A DNA stretch of 64,000 nt from Effrenium voratum. Lineage: Eukaryota; Sar; Dinophyceae; Suessiales; Symbiodiniaceae. Of the stretch, positions 23,981 to 36,500 are shown one piece after another. Positions within the stretch are counted from its first letter, which is position 1, and the number at the start of each line of letters is the position of its first letter. The notes beneath the pieces were generated by a model. It had not been told where the DNA came from, searched no databases, and was given only the letters and a program-made list of their open reading frames with translations. Where the stretch lies: positions 558,001 through 622,000 of the forward strand of contig CAUJNA010001213.1 in NCBI GenBank assembly GCA_963377175.1, given 5' to 3'. Both the position numbers and the translations under genes were made by a program.

Positions 23981-26900
23981 ATGCGTCGGCTCGACGCTCC
24001 GAGGCCGCCGATCGGTTACAACCGCAGCCCCAGCGAGCGCACGGCCAGCCCACTGACCTGGAGGACAGGCGCCCAGGAGCCGCCCGGAGGAGACCTGAAG
24101 TGGGGAGAAGGTCTCCGGCTGAGCTGAAGCCAATCCATTTGATCTGACCTTGTCTCAGCAGGGCTCCTTAAAAGATACATTTTGCCAATTTGAAACATGT
24201 AGCTTTTTCAACACCAAAATAAAGGGAAACAGCCATTTTTACAAGTTGCAATGTTCAGGTGTATGATGCATCCGGATCCGTGCTCAGTTCCCGAAGCGAA
24301 TCGACCTGACGTTTGCAGTGGGCCCAAAATCACCTTTTAGTTCTGGGTCCCAAAGGGGCAAATGAGTTTTGGTGTTTCTGTGTAGGTCAATTTTTAGTCG
24401 CTGGGTCCCAACAGGTGTATTTCAAGGTCCAAACTGGGCAAGTGAGGGTCTCCCAAGAAAATCTGGGAGGCTTGCTTGCTTGTTTTTGCTTTTCGGTTGG
24501 GGTGCTCTCATGTTTTTGTTGGCCCCTCGGCTAAGGGGAAACTAAAGGGTAATGAACTGTGTTTGGGGTGCCCTATTTTGACACAACCCCAGGTTCTAAT
24601 CGAAGGCCCGAGTCTAAGCAGGATCTGAGAATCGGATGTTAGTGCCCTCGAGGTTGGGCCAACTTGGCGCCAAGTTGTCAGTCCCAAGTGGTGTTTTGGC
24701 CAATCCCAAGTGGTTCCCGGGAGGCAGCGCCAAAGTTGGTGATTTTTTGTGTGGTTCTCGGACCGCGCTACAGAGAGCTCCTTTTAATTTTGTTGTGAGA
24801 CGAACCACAATGGGAAAGGGGTTCGCCACAATTAGGCACACTGAAAAAAAGGGCCACGCTTTCTGCTAAGGTTGTGTTCAGGTGGATGGTAAATGACATC
24901 CCGCACGTAGAGCGTTCTGGTGTGTCTTGTTTTGCGGCTCATTCCCGTCGGTATCCTGGGTGGGTGCTGCAGGAAAACCATGTGGTTTTTCAAGGGAGTC
25001 TATCACTGCTAGGAATTTGCATTTTTTGTTCCACGACACTTAAGCAAATGGAAGATTGGTATAGCTTGATTCGTTTTCTGTGAGTTGCTATGCCACGGGA
25101 GCACGCTCAAAGATTGGCATTACATCCCCCTGACTCACTGGTTCCAAAGGGTCCATGCAACACGACATGCATTCCGTGAACCCGGGATCCTGCATAAGGC
25201 TCGCTCCTGCTTCTAGCACGGGCTCCGGAAAAGCCAAACAGAAGGAACTTGATCTAAGCCAATCTTAGCTAAATTCACAGGACAATTTGCACAACCAAAC
25301 ACAGAAGCGAGAAAACAAGCAGACAACAAAGAACAAGTCAAGCAGCCAAGCCAGCAGCAGGCGAGCAAGCAAACATACCGACAATTGCAGAAAGTTGTTG
25401 GGTTGCTAGCTTGCTAAGCAACTACCTTCACCAAGATGACATGAACAGCAGATTGCAACATTCCCTTTCTGTCAGTAAGTGATGGGGCTTAAACCAGCAG
25501 AGAATCGTGCCCTCTACGTCACCCAACTGCATTGAGAGCCCAGGATTCGTGGGAACCCTGGTTAGAGGATCTCCAACTGGGAACGAGTTAAACATATCAA
25601 ACTGTGCTGGATTCGCGCCAAATTCATCCCCTATGAATTCAGCCGGGCTTTATTGGGTTTGTTTCAGATTGTCTCAAAATAGGGGAACCCACAGAATTGG
25701 TGAAAACTATCTAATTTCCCTTTAAACGAAGCCAACCAGGGTACGCTCAATAAAAAGCTCGCTTGCCCAAAGCCGAGCTCTTCATCTGTGTCGCCTAACT
25801 TGCTGGTGCGCGATCGGTAGGGAATAAGGGAAACCAGTTGGAAGCCGGTTGAGGAAACCAGGCTTTGAGGAAACCAGTTGGATGTTTTATAGTAGTCATT
25901 CATCTCTCGTACCAGCAAGCTAAGGAGGGTGCGACCCCGAGACCTCTCCGACACGGCGCGGGCGCTCTGCAAAGACACGCCGCAGACGTCGCCGCCGCAG
26001 AGTCGTCGGGGGGAGGAGTGGTGCCTGGGCGGATCAGGGTGGGAGGATGAGCTGCAAGCTTTCTCTCACTGCCCGAAGTCTTGGACTTTAAACTTCTTGT
26101 GCTTGGACCATTTTAGTGGTGAACAAGTTTGGACTTTTTGGTTGGCCCATCTCGGGAAGTGAGTTCTAGCAACCATATCCTGGTTCAACGATTCCCTTGA
26201 AGGTAACCAGCGTGTTTGAAACTTCTTGTGGCTGAAACAATCAAGTTTAAGAAGGTTGGCTTTTACCTGGATGGGTTTTCCCCCATAGGGTGGATGGACA
26301 TAAACAAAATCTCGCACCACTAATGTACCAGGTGCTGTGAGCCTCCGATGGGGCCTTTGTAAATGTAGCAAGTCGAATGCCCTTTTTTAGGCATCGATCT
26401 CCCTTTTGCAGGGCTCCTTAAAAGATCTCCATTTTGCAACCGTTTGAAACATGTTGCTTTTTCAACACTAAAATAAAGGGAAACCGCCGTTTACAAGTTG
26501 CAATGTTCAGGTGTACAGTATAATGTAATCACTTCTTCCTAATTATAAAGGTCGCCCTAATAATAAAAACCCCTCCTCCAGAATCCAAAAATCCGGCAAT
26601 ACTACCTTTAGAATAGGCCAATACTAAACCAATTCTAAACTACCCATTTTGACCGATTTTCCCGTTCGTCCTCCAAATCATCCGTATTAGGGGTACCTTT
26701 TTTTTGCCCTGACTTCCCTTCAAAATAACATCCTTGCTGTCTGGCTGACTAGGGGGCGAGAGACCTGTCTGAGCCTACGCTGTCTGCGAGACTCGAGCAG
26801 TCCCTGCAGCTGCCTCTCCCTCCATCTCTCTCTCTCTCTCTCTCTCTCTATATCAAACACACCCTCATACGCACAAACCCACTCTCACACACCATCAAAA

Positions 26901-28699
26901 ACACAAAACCCACTCTCACACACCACAAACATACAAACACAAGAACCCACTCTCACACACACACACACACACACACTCAAACACACAACACTCAAGCACG
27001 AGGTTTCCCCCCAAAAAAAGGGTCACCGCTTCCATTTAAATTCCTTACTTAAAAACAATCAGTTGAATGGTTTTTGGTGCCCGGAAAGGGGGGAACACAT
27101 TCCCACTGATAACCACTACTAAAACCAAGCTACTCCCAAATGAACAGGGGGACCCCTAATTATAAAAACCTCGGGTTGTTTTTTAATATTATGGGGGGAG
27201 GGACGTTTTATATAAGGGGGAAGCGATTAAGGATCCCTGTTTTGTTTGGTCTGGAAGGAAAGCCAAAAGGAAAGCCCCAAATCGCATTCTGAGTCCTGAG
27301 GATGGCCCCAAAAACACACGGACGCCCAAATCAACTTTTTACCGACCACAAGCAAAGGCTGGCGCGCGCCAAATTCATTGGCTCCTTTGTGATTGGCGCC
27401 TGGCGCCCTCTGAGACCACTGTTTATTTGCATCAACTCCCCCCCCCTTCATTGAGCGACTTTCTGAGCTCGCACCAGTTGTGTTTATGGTCCAGATCCCA
27501 GTTGATTAGTGGCGCCCTTGAAATTCCCTTTTTCGCTTTTCCCACTCAAATTGGAATCCCGAAGGGGGCCTTTGTTGCAAATGCCTGGAACAAAGGGTGT
27601 TGAATACTCGCAGCTCGAATGCCATTCTCTCCCTTCTGTGTGGATGAGGGCTTCGAGACAGCTATAAATCCACAAAGAATCTCAGGCCGTGAGGGGCACA
27701 CGGGTTCCGTTCTTGGGTTTCGTTCCGAAGCCAAGGCCGGACCCCTTTTTGATGGCCCACGGCTCTCCCATCGCCTTGGCGCCCACCCCGGACCAGCCGG
27801 GGCCGGGCCCAACGCCACGGCTGCCGTGCCTGGCCAGACCGGATCCGACGAGTGGGCCGAGTGGGCCGAGTGGGCCGAATCCGAGTCGGGAGAGGACGCA
27901 GTCGGTGCTGGAGTCCCAGCCGAGCATCACCTCCTCTTTCCTACAGGACGAACATGGAACTCCCTAAAAACCCACGCGAAGCCCGCCGCAGTGGCGACGA
28001 GTCGCCTTGTGAGGGAGGTGCCCTTATTGCAAAAAGCGTACTCCTTCCTAGAGAGTAAAGACCTTCCTCAACTGGGACCTCTTGTGGCATGCATTTCACA
28101 GCGTCAGCTTTACCAAACAGAAACCGATCTCGCAAATCCTCATTCTTGAGCAACCTTCAACAACAGGAACCTCCAAAGCAGCTGCTGTCTCCGAGAGTGT
28201 GTCAAAAGTAGGGGACCCCCAAATTGGTGTGGAGCACCCCCAAGTTGGCGTGGCTTCCTTTAGGCCTTGCTTTCCAAAAGGTCGGTATCCTCCAGAAAGC
28301 CGCCGTGCGGAAAATCCGGAGCCGTCAGGAGAACAGCCCTCCGTCCTCCCCGCCGCAGTACACCTCCGCCAAGCTGCTGCGGACCTCCTCCAGCCGCCGC
28401 CGCAACGTGTCGCAGCCCAAGACGCCGAGCCGACGCGCCGATCATCGAAGGGCGACGCAGGGCGACGCATGTCGACCCGGGCTTTGCGTGCCACAGCGGC
28501 TTAATATCCGATGTTCGGTCAGCAGAGAGGAAACGAGATTCATGTTGCTCCAGGGTGGGTTGCGTGTTCAGGTTTGTAAGGCTGATTCAGGATGATTCGG
28601 GGTTCATTCCTCCGGTGCTCGAATTGCTTCCTCAGGTCCCCGGGGAGCATGTCCGGCGTGCTCGTGGTGCCGCCCAGCCCGAGGCAAGCCGAATTCGAG
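23981..28699 (+). CDS. Basic Ser/Pro-rich protein, unrecognised (gene C)
   Basis: Five GC3-rich exons: about 23981-24060 (MRRLDAPRPPIGYNRSPSER..), about 25928-26010 (..RPRDLSDTARALCKDTPQT..), 27731-27946 (..PRPDPFLMAHGSP.. to ..SITSSFLQ), 28296-28423 (KAAVRKIRSRQENSPPS.. to ..VSQPKT) and 28636-28699 (SPGSMSGVLVVPPSP..AEFE). The last three join in phase with GA and GC donors. The ATG at 23981 is a possible start. The product is rich in Arg, Ser and Pro and looks disordered, with a basic stretch around RTSSSRRRN. In the third exon a second frame containing repeats of WAE is also open with good GC3, so the frame there is not certain. The chain could continue in phase into the 28938 exon, making genes C and D one; I keep them apart because no stop or start decides it. 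Confidence 0.4.
26065..26163. mobile_element. TIR element, family 4 (CTCACT...AAGTGAG), copy 1
   Basis: Left end CTCACTGCCCGAAGTC, right end GGGAAGTGAG, inverted. Exact duplication TTCT (26061-26064 and 26164-26167). The core ACCATTTTAGTGGTGAACAA is the family signature. Confidence 0.85.
26168..27730. other. Long intron with AT-rich and microsatellite DNA
   Basis: Contains an AT-rich stretch (26515-26720), a CT run (26827-26850), imperfect CTCACACAC/CACACA repeats (26860-26990) and A/T-rich sequence to about 27230. No coding block seen. Confidence 0.6.
26827..26990. repeat. CT run followed by CACTCTCACACAC-type repeats
   Basis: A clean CT dinucleotide run followed by several imperfect units containing CCCACTCTCACACAC and a CA run. 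Confidence 0.9.
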
Positions 28700-28937
28700 G
28701 TCAAAGGGGGCGGGACACTGTTGGGACTTTCCCAAAGACTCGATGGATGCCCCGGCCCTAGTTCAAGCAAGGGCACAAGGTGCCCCTCGAGTTCACCGTA
28801 GTTTTGAGGGCATCCGCCGCACCACACCATCAAACAGCCCACACACTGCCCTTGGAGAAGACTAAAACGGACCAAGACTGGGATCGGCGTGTTATGTTTT
28901 TTTGGGCACCAGCTCGTGGCTCAATCATTCGTACCAG

Positions 28938-31900
28938 ATGTTGGGCCACGCCTCCATGATGAGTATGTCCTCCATGAAGTGGTCGCTCCTTTGGGTGACT
29001 GCTCATGCAATGAAGCTACATGTGGACACCGCATTCAACAGCAGCCGAAGCTTCTCTTGCGCAGATGAGGCTCCACGCATTGTGGACGGCATGGCCAGTG
29101 ATTTGGAAAAGTCCTACGGCTACAACTCCATGTTCTACAAGGGTTGCTTGAAGTTCGTCGGGCATCACGGCAATCTAAGCATGCCCGTCATCACCCAGAT
29201 CGAGACGTTCGGCAGGGTCTGCAAGCTAGGGCTCTTTGAGGGGAACGAGTCTTCGCTGGGCTCGGTGGACCCAAGCAAACTGGCGGCAGAGTGCGACCGG
29301 GTGGTCTACAACATGGACGTGCAGTTCCGATTGCTTGGCGGCGAGTCCCTCAGCAGCCCGCAAGGCTTCTGCGCGGTGCTCATCGACCTGGTCTTGCCCA
29401 TCGACGAAGAGCCGGAGTGCATGCGCTACGTGGAGGACATCTCGCACGCCCACTTCGAGTTCTTGGGCACTAAGCACGTGTGGCCGGGCATCATGCACGA
29501 GCAGCACTTCGACCAAGCCTTCATGACTGCCTGCTTGGAGGAGACGAAGCTGCACAACGAAGAGACAGGACAAGACGCGCTCTTCGGGGTTGGAGCTGAT
29601 GAGTGCGAGCTGACCTTGGAGCGCCTTGTCAAGATCCCCCTTGCGGACTTCCACAACCTCACGGGATTTCTGGCAGAAGTTTGCCCCATCTTAGGCAAGC
29701 CCTTACCAGTCCTGACAGAGCCCCCAGAGCCAACCTATGTGAGCACTACGCGGGCCCTGTCGGCCGCCTTGTTTCACCGAGCTGCGCACTTCTCTCACCA
29801 GCGCTCCCAATGGTCCAACTCCAGCGTGGCCCTTGCCGCGCCTCGGAAGAAGGCGTCTTGGCTGCTATCGGCTTTAATCTTGAGACTTTGGCTTTTCGGC
29901 TGGACAAAAGTGGGTGTGTTTTCCGAACTACACCGCCCAAGAAGGTGATCCACTTCTTGCAGGGGGGCGCAAGTTGCGGCCACCAAGGGTTTCAGCGCTT
30001 TGTCCATGCACCTGGACCGCAGCGTGGCCGGCAAGGGGGGCCGACGCCGCCGAAGGCGGCGGCGGCGGCTGAACCACCGGCAGTCCACCTGCTGCGACGG
30101 CAATGCCCGGACCTATGAGGCCGTCGTCAAATCCGTTTTGGGATCCCGGTTTGGTTGGTAGCTGAATTCTCACCTATTTGAGAACCTATTTCAACACCGT
30201 TTTGGGATCCCATGGTTGGTAGCTGACTTCACCAATTTGAGAACCTATTTCAAACCCGTTTTGGGATCCCGGTTTGGTTGGTAGCTGAATTCTCACCAAT
30301 TTGAGGACCTATTTCAATCCCGTTTTGGGATTCCGGTTTGGTTGGTAGCTGAATTCTCACCAATTTGAGGACCTATTTCAATCCCGTTTTGGGATTCCGG
30401 TTTGGTTGGTAGCTGAATTCTCACCAATTTGAGAACCTATTTCAAACCCGTTTTGGGATTCCGGTTTGGTTGGTAGCTGAATTATCACCAATTTGAGAAC
30501 CCATTTCAAAACCGTTTTGGGATCCTGGTTCGGTTGGTAGCTGAATTATCACCAATTTGAGAACCTATTTCAAAGCCGATTTAGGATCCCATGGTTGGTT
30601 GCTGAATTCTCACCAATTTGAGAACCTATTTCAAACCCGTTTTGGAATTCCGGTTTGGTTGGTAGCTGAATTCCCACAAATTTGAGAACCCATTTCAAAA
30701 CCGTTTTGGGATCCCGGCTTGGTAGGTGAATTCACACATTTGAGAACCTATTCAAAGCCGTTTTGGGATCCCGCTTTGGTTGGTAGGTGAATTCACCAAT
30801 TTGAGAACCTATGTCAAAGCCGTTTTTGGATCCCAGTTTGGTTGGTAGGTGAAATCACCAATTTTAGAACCTATTTTCAACACCGCTTTGGGATCCCAGT
30901 TTGGTTGGTAGGTGAATTCACCAATTTTAGAATTCATTTCGAAACCCAGTCTGGTTGGTAGGTGAATTCACCAATTTTAGAACCTATTTCAAAGCCGTTT
31001 TGGGATCCCGGTTTGGAAGGTGAATTCACCACCCATTTTGGAGCCTATTTTCGTGGTTGGGTCCCTTTCACTGGGGGTCACCGGGCGGGCCTTGGATTTT
31101 CTCCCCAGATTGGGGTGACGGCAGCGATGGGCATCGCCATAGGCACCAGCGCCATAGCTGTGGAGGGCTACAACCGCTGGAGCGGAAATCACTGCGAGTA
31201 CAAGTGGGGACAGCTGCAGGAGGTGGGGTTCAGCTGTTAATCCAATTAAAGCAACCGCAGGTTGATAAAATGTCCAGGTTTTTCCAGAAAACCAGGGCAA
31301 GCCACTTTTGGGTGCATATTTTTTTGACCAACCAGGTCTGCGGCGGTGTTCAGATTGGGGCTGGAATTGATGTGACTGTGGCTCACGGCTACTTCTACAG
31401 CTTCAGCAACACCAAAGGGGAGTGTTACTTTGCTGGCGCATCAGTTTGCTTCTTCGTGTGCATTGGAGGAGAGTTCCTTTTTGACAAGGCCTCGGGCAAG
31501 GAAATTGGGAAGTCGCTCGAGACAGGGGGTGGCTTTGGAGCGAGTGTCAGCGGCGGATGGTGCCATGCCTGGGATATTTGGCAGAAAGGTCAATGGCAAC
31601 GCAACTTGAAGGGAAAGTGCCCGAGTAGCGGTGGTGGTTGCTTCCCTTCGCACGCGCTGGTAAGGACGCCTCAGGGCCTCAAGACCATGCGAGACTTGCG
31701 TGCAGGTGACCGTGTGCTGGCGGCCGACAGCAAGGGCAACCTGATCTTCGACGAGGTCTACTTCTTCGGGCATGCGGAAGAGCAATGGGCGCCGTATGTG
31801 AAGCTTCAGCTGAGCCCTAGCAACACCTCCGAGCTTGAGCTGTCGCCGGACCACTTCCTCCATGTTTGCCTCACCCTGCCATGCACCTGGGCCAGCGCCA

Positions 31901-32322
31901 GGTCGATGTATGCCTCAGATGTGAAAACGGGCAACTACGTGTGGACGGTGAGCGGAACATCCAGTCGATTGTCTCAAGTGATGGCCATAGCCATGGTTCC
32001 CCGTTTGGGCCTCTACAACCCGTACACTTTGTCCGGCAACATTGTCGTCAATGATGTCGTGGCCAGCGCGCACAGCAGCTGGATATTGGATGAACTGGCA
32101 GGACCCCGGTTCCGGCAGTACCTGCCCAGCTTCTACCAAGCCGCATTCTTGCCCGGCCGCTGCATCTATGCGGTCTTTGGTCCACGTGCTGCTGACTGGC
32201 TGGGCGTCAGCAATCCTCAAGGTCCATCGCAGCGTCTTGCTCTTGCTGCAGCCTTTGGCCCCTCGATTGTGCTCGCCATCCTCATCCTGAATTTGCTGAA
32301 GTTCCGCCTGCCCAAGAAGTGA
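28938..32322 (+). CDS. Hedgehog-type Hint (autoprocessing) domain protein with C-terminal membrane helix
   Basis: Four exons: 28938-29839, 29996-30119, 31109-31219 (or 31222) and 31336-32322 (TGA), about 707 residues if the ATG at 28938 is the start (MSSMKWSLLWVTAHAM could serve as a weak signal peptide). The first exon encodes about 300 unrecognised residues with scattered Cys. The second is Arg-rich. The third and the start of the fourth form a Gly/Cys-rich module (GAGIDVTVAHGYFYSF, FVCIGGEFLFD). A Hint domain begins at the Cys codon 31639: CFPSHALVRTPQGLKTMRDL, then GDRVLA, the LSPDHFLHV block and VVNDVVASAHSSW near 32040-32090. These match the catalytic Cys, the conserved His block and the C-terminal motif of hedgehog Hog domains. 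A hydrophobic segment (AAAFGPSIVLAILILNLLKF) ends the protein. Hint domains cleave the chain before the Cys through a thioester and may attach the N-terminal part to a nucleophile; that activity is inferred. The start exon is uncertain. Confidence 0.85.
30125..31075. repeat. Intronic minisatellite, about 60 bp x about 15
   Basis: Head-to-tail units built from CCGTTTTGGGATCCCGGTTT, GGTTGGTAGCTGAATTC and CACCAATTTGAGAACCTATT. Units on the left carry GTAGCTGAATTCTCACC; those on the right carry GTAGGTGAATTCACC, so the array changes gradually. It fills nearly all of the intron between the second and third exons of the Hint gene. Confidence 0.95.
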
Positions 32323-33593
32323 GGCACGGGCAGTACCTTGGCAGTCTTTGCCGTGTTCCCCCCAGGGTTTTTCTCCCGGGCGTTGCCTCCGCATGTTTGG
32401 GGGCAGCGCGGGCCATCAAAGATGGGATACCAAGATGGGGCGGTTCAGAGCTGCTCACAAGCCGTGTCGTGGAGACCACAAAAAGTCCTCTTTTTTTTTG
32501 GGGGGGGGGCTGGTAGGAACAGGTTTGTTTTTGTTTTATCACTTTTCACCGATTCGACCAAAGGTCGCCAAGACTCTTCGTAATCGCATTCTGAAGGGAC
32601 CCCTTGCCAATGTGCCGTCTCAATTGAATCAAAATAGGGATTCGGTGCATCCAACAAGCTCAAGGCCGGTGTTTTACGTTCATTTCAGTTCACCTATAGG
32701 GAAAAAGGATTGGGGATGAGGATAGGGAAAAAGGGGAAAGAGTTCGATGAGAGACGTGCTTCCTTTGGAAGCTGTCCACATTCAGCTTCCTTCCAAGTGG
32801 CTTGGAGCCTGGTGCTTTGGAGCGTGATTTGGCCGTCCGAGTACTTGTAATCGAGTAATGTTGGAGAGTGATTAATAAAGGGCCCCCACCCCCCCCGACC
32901 TGCCTGAGTAGTCTTCCAGTAAGTATTGTTTAGAATTGGTGTAGTACTGGTTTAGTATTCCTTTGAGCTGGCTCACTACGGTCTAGAATTGGTTTAGTAT
33001 TAGTTCAGTATTCTGTTCAGTTGACTCACTACAGTTTAGAATTGGTTTAGTATTGGTTCTTCTTCTTGGCAGGCTGCCCTGGCCATTTTTTCACAATTCC
33101 CTACCCTTAAACAAACTGCATTATTGCCTTCCTGGGGGTTCCGTGTGCCACCCTCTTGAAAATTTGTCAGGGTGCATCTTCTAGTAAAGGGATTGATAAG
33201 GAAATTAGTGGTTTGGGACAGGACGCAATCCAGAAATTCTGGACATTTCTGGCTGGACTCAGACGTTTGAACCCTCAAAACAGTCCATTCTTGGAAGGGA
33301 ACATATTTTCGGGATTTCGGACAGATTTGTTTCTGTAATACCTGCCCTTTTTGCTTTTCAGGAGAGTGAATAATTTTGAGCTTTTTTTTCTGTATTCACT
33401 CCCCTTTTACCCCTTGCCAAATCGCCCCTTGCTTGACTGCTATTGGGTTGGATCTTTAGATGTTAACTTTTTCGTTGAAATCAAGTTGTGTTTTCCACAA
33501 AACCCACCAAAAAGTGATCCACTTTTTGCAGGGGGGTCGTTGCAGCAACCAAGCTTGCAAGCCCTTGGTTGGGGAGTAAACCAATTGCTCCAG
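32323..33593. other. Spacer or 5' region of gene E
   Basis: Holds a G run (32499-32509), repeats of TTTAGTATTGGTT / TAGAATTGGTTTAG (32930-33060), and a family 6 repeat near 33443-33552 directly upstream of the exon at 33594. Any first exon of gene E was not found. Confidence 0.45.
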
Positions 33594-36500
33594 GGACCCC
33601 AACGGCGCGCCCCGCGATCCCACGGAGCGCAACCAGCAGCAGCTCCTGCAGGACTGGCCACGGGGTCCAGTTGAGGACCTTCGCAGTGTGAACATCCATT
33701 TGCTGAAATGAATATGTGTATTTAATTTTCAGACCCTGTTGGTTTTAAAAGGAATCTATCACTACTAGAAATTGTTTTTACAAAAGAGACCCCAAACAGT
33801 TGAGGACTGACGGGCCGGATGAATCAAAATGATGCAGTCGTGAACCCGGCACGCGTTGCGTTGCTGCACGTGTGTTGCTGGCGTGCTTCGCGCTTCAGCA
33901 CCGCGCAGGAACTGAGGTTGGGCAAGCGCGTGCGATAGCGGGCGAGTGCGCGCGCGCGTGAACGCAAGTGGGGCTGCGCAAGCGCGCGGTCACATGGGCA
34001 GTTCAGACACACATGTCCAATTCAGACACACATGTGTGCGTACATGTGGAACACACATATGTGTACGACCGAAACAGCACACGCGGCGCGCGCAGACGTG
34101 CACCTGTGAGCACACACATACATTCACCCAGCTGTCAACGGCCCTCCCAGGAGGGTCCTTTACAAAGGACCTCCTGGGAGGTGTGTGCGCGCATGCTTTG
34201 CTGGCAAGTCGGCGGAAATTATGCGTTTCATGAACTTTGCAATTGACTCCTTGGAAAGGTTAGATGACAATGAAGTTTGAGGCCTGCGCTCAAATCCGGG
34301 CACTTGGGGCAAGGCGCAAAATGAAAGTCCTAATTCGGACACTACTCCGGCACACAGGACACATTGGAGAAACGCAAAGACAAGGGCATCACCTGTTGCA
34401 TCTTACAATGGCAATGACGTGGTTTGGACACATCAAGTTGTCAAATCGGCGAGCAAGAAATCTGCGTGAATTAGCGTGAGAAGGACCTTTGAGCGCGTGA
34501 AAGGACCCTCCAGAGCGTGAAATTAGCGTGATTTAGCATGAATGGTGGGTTCTGAGATTTCAGTTTCATTGTCTGGCCTTGCTTTGTCTGAATGAAAGCC
34601 ACTGCAACGAGCACCACGATGTGGCCAGTTTGACACACGCAAAATAGCTAGCAGCACTGTTACTGGGATAGGGTCGTACTTACCCTGGAGATATAAGTGA
34701 CTTAGCACTTAGCTTGGACTTATAAGTAACTTATCTTGAACTTAGAAAAGAGGTTTTTCTAAGTCCGCTAAGTTCATTCTAAGTTCATTGAGTTTGCAAA
34801 CACATGCGTTTTGAAGCATGGCAGTGATGAAGCATTACGCGCTGGAAATCACACATTTTCGTGTGACTCAACGCAGCAGGGCAGAGGCGCGCGCGCATGC
34901 AGTTTACGCTGTTTGTTCGCGCTGCTTCGCACGCTTGGCTCGATGGAGCCGAAGCATTTTTTGCACTGATTGACTCGGTTTAATTTTGTTGTGCGATAAT
35001 CGTTTCTATATAGTGTCTCCGCTGGCGGCCGGTCCGCCTTCATATAGTCGCATGGGGTGGTTTCTCCGCCGGCGGCCGGTCCGCCCATTTTGCTTTTCTC
35101 GTTTGATGATATATCATTGTAGCGGTGGTTCCGCTGGCGGCCGGTCCGCCAAGCTTTTTTTGCCACGTTCATTTTCATTTCGAGATGGCACTTGAAGCGG
35201 TTGTCCGCTGGCGGCTGGTCCGCCCAGGAATTGTTCGGCGTGATTTTTATTTCGAGATGGCACTTGAAGCGGTGGTCTGATGGCACCTTGCGATTTTTTG
35301 CATGTTTGGATTGTGAGTGCGCGGATGAAAGGCTGCAAGACTCAATCAAGGCTCCAGAATCCAGACTGCTGACTGCAAACTCCACACTCCAGACTGCAGA
35401 CTCCAGACTGCAGACTCCAGACTCCAAACTGCAGACTCCAGACTGCAAACTCCAGACTCCAGACTGCAGACTCCAGACTGCAGACTCCAGGCTGCAGACT
35501 CCAGACTGCAGACTCCAGACTGCAGACTCCAAACTGCAGACTCCGGACTGCGAACTCCAAACTCCAGACTGCAGACTCCAGACTGCAGACTTCAGACTGC
35601 AAACTCCAGACTCCAGACTGCAGACTCCAGACTGCAAACTCCAGGCTCCAGAGTGCAAACTCCAGACTCCAAACTGCAGACTCCAGACTGCAGACTCCAG
35701 ACTGCAGACTGCAGACTCCAGACTGCAGACTCCAGACTGCAAACTCCAGACTCCCGATGCAGACTCCAGACTCCAGACTGCCAACTCCAGAATCAAGACT
35801 GCAGACTCCAGGCTCCAGAATGCAAACTCCAGACTGCAGACTCCAGACTCCAGACTGCACTCCAGGCTGCAGACTCCAGACTGCAGACTCCAGACTGCAG
35901 ACTCCAGACTGCAGACTCCTGACTCCAGAATCCAGACTCCTGACTCCAGAATTCACAGTCCAGACCCCAGAATCCAGCATCCAGACAGCCCCGCCCCAAA
36001 GCCCGGAAAGGCCGGTGCAGTTTTTTCGAACTTAACAAAACTTAACTTAACTTAACCTGGGCGGGTCGTGTGGAGCCGTGGAGTCCCTATTGTAACTCAA
36101 TCAACTTAACTGCCAAACTTTCCCCGTGAGGCCCAGTTGCGTCACCACGACTTAACATAACTTAACTTGGCCCCGTGGCCGAATTCCACCACAAAATGAT
36201 CAGGATCCTGGAGCCAGGAGTCATTGTGTCTGGAATCTGGAATCTCGAGTCTGCAGTCTGGATTCTGGAGTTGGCAGTCTGGACTCTGCAGTCTGGAGTC
36301 TGCAGTCTGGAGTCTGCAGTCTGGAGTTTGCAGTCTGGAGTCTGGAGTTTGCAGTCTGGAGTCTGCAGTTTGGAGTCTGCAGTCTGGAGTCTGCAGTCTG
36401 GAGTGTGGAGTTTGCAGTCAGCAGTCTGGATTCTGGAGCCTTGCAGCCTTTCACCCGCGCACTCACAATCCAAACATGCAAAAAATCGCAAGGTGCCATC

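Noticed and set aside
27840..27900. WAEWAE peptide repeat as a protein motif
   Set aside because: It lies in one of two competing frames of the third gene C exon; the other frame joins in phase to the next exon and is preferred.
35350..35960. CRISPR-like array
   Set aside because: The repeats are contiguous 14-bp units without unique spacers, inside a eukaryotic transposon.
35192..36055. Long open frames on both strands across the 14-bp array and arms (up to about 315 codons)
   Set aside because: The repeat length (14) cycles all frames and contains no stop; composition follows the repeat, the arms mirror each other, and no codon bias is seen.
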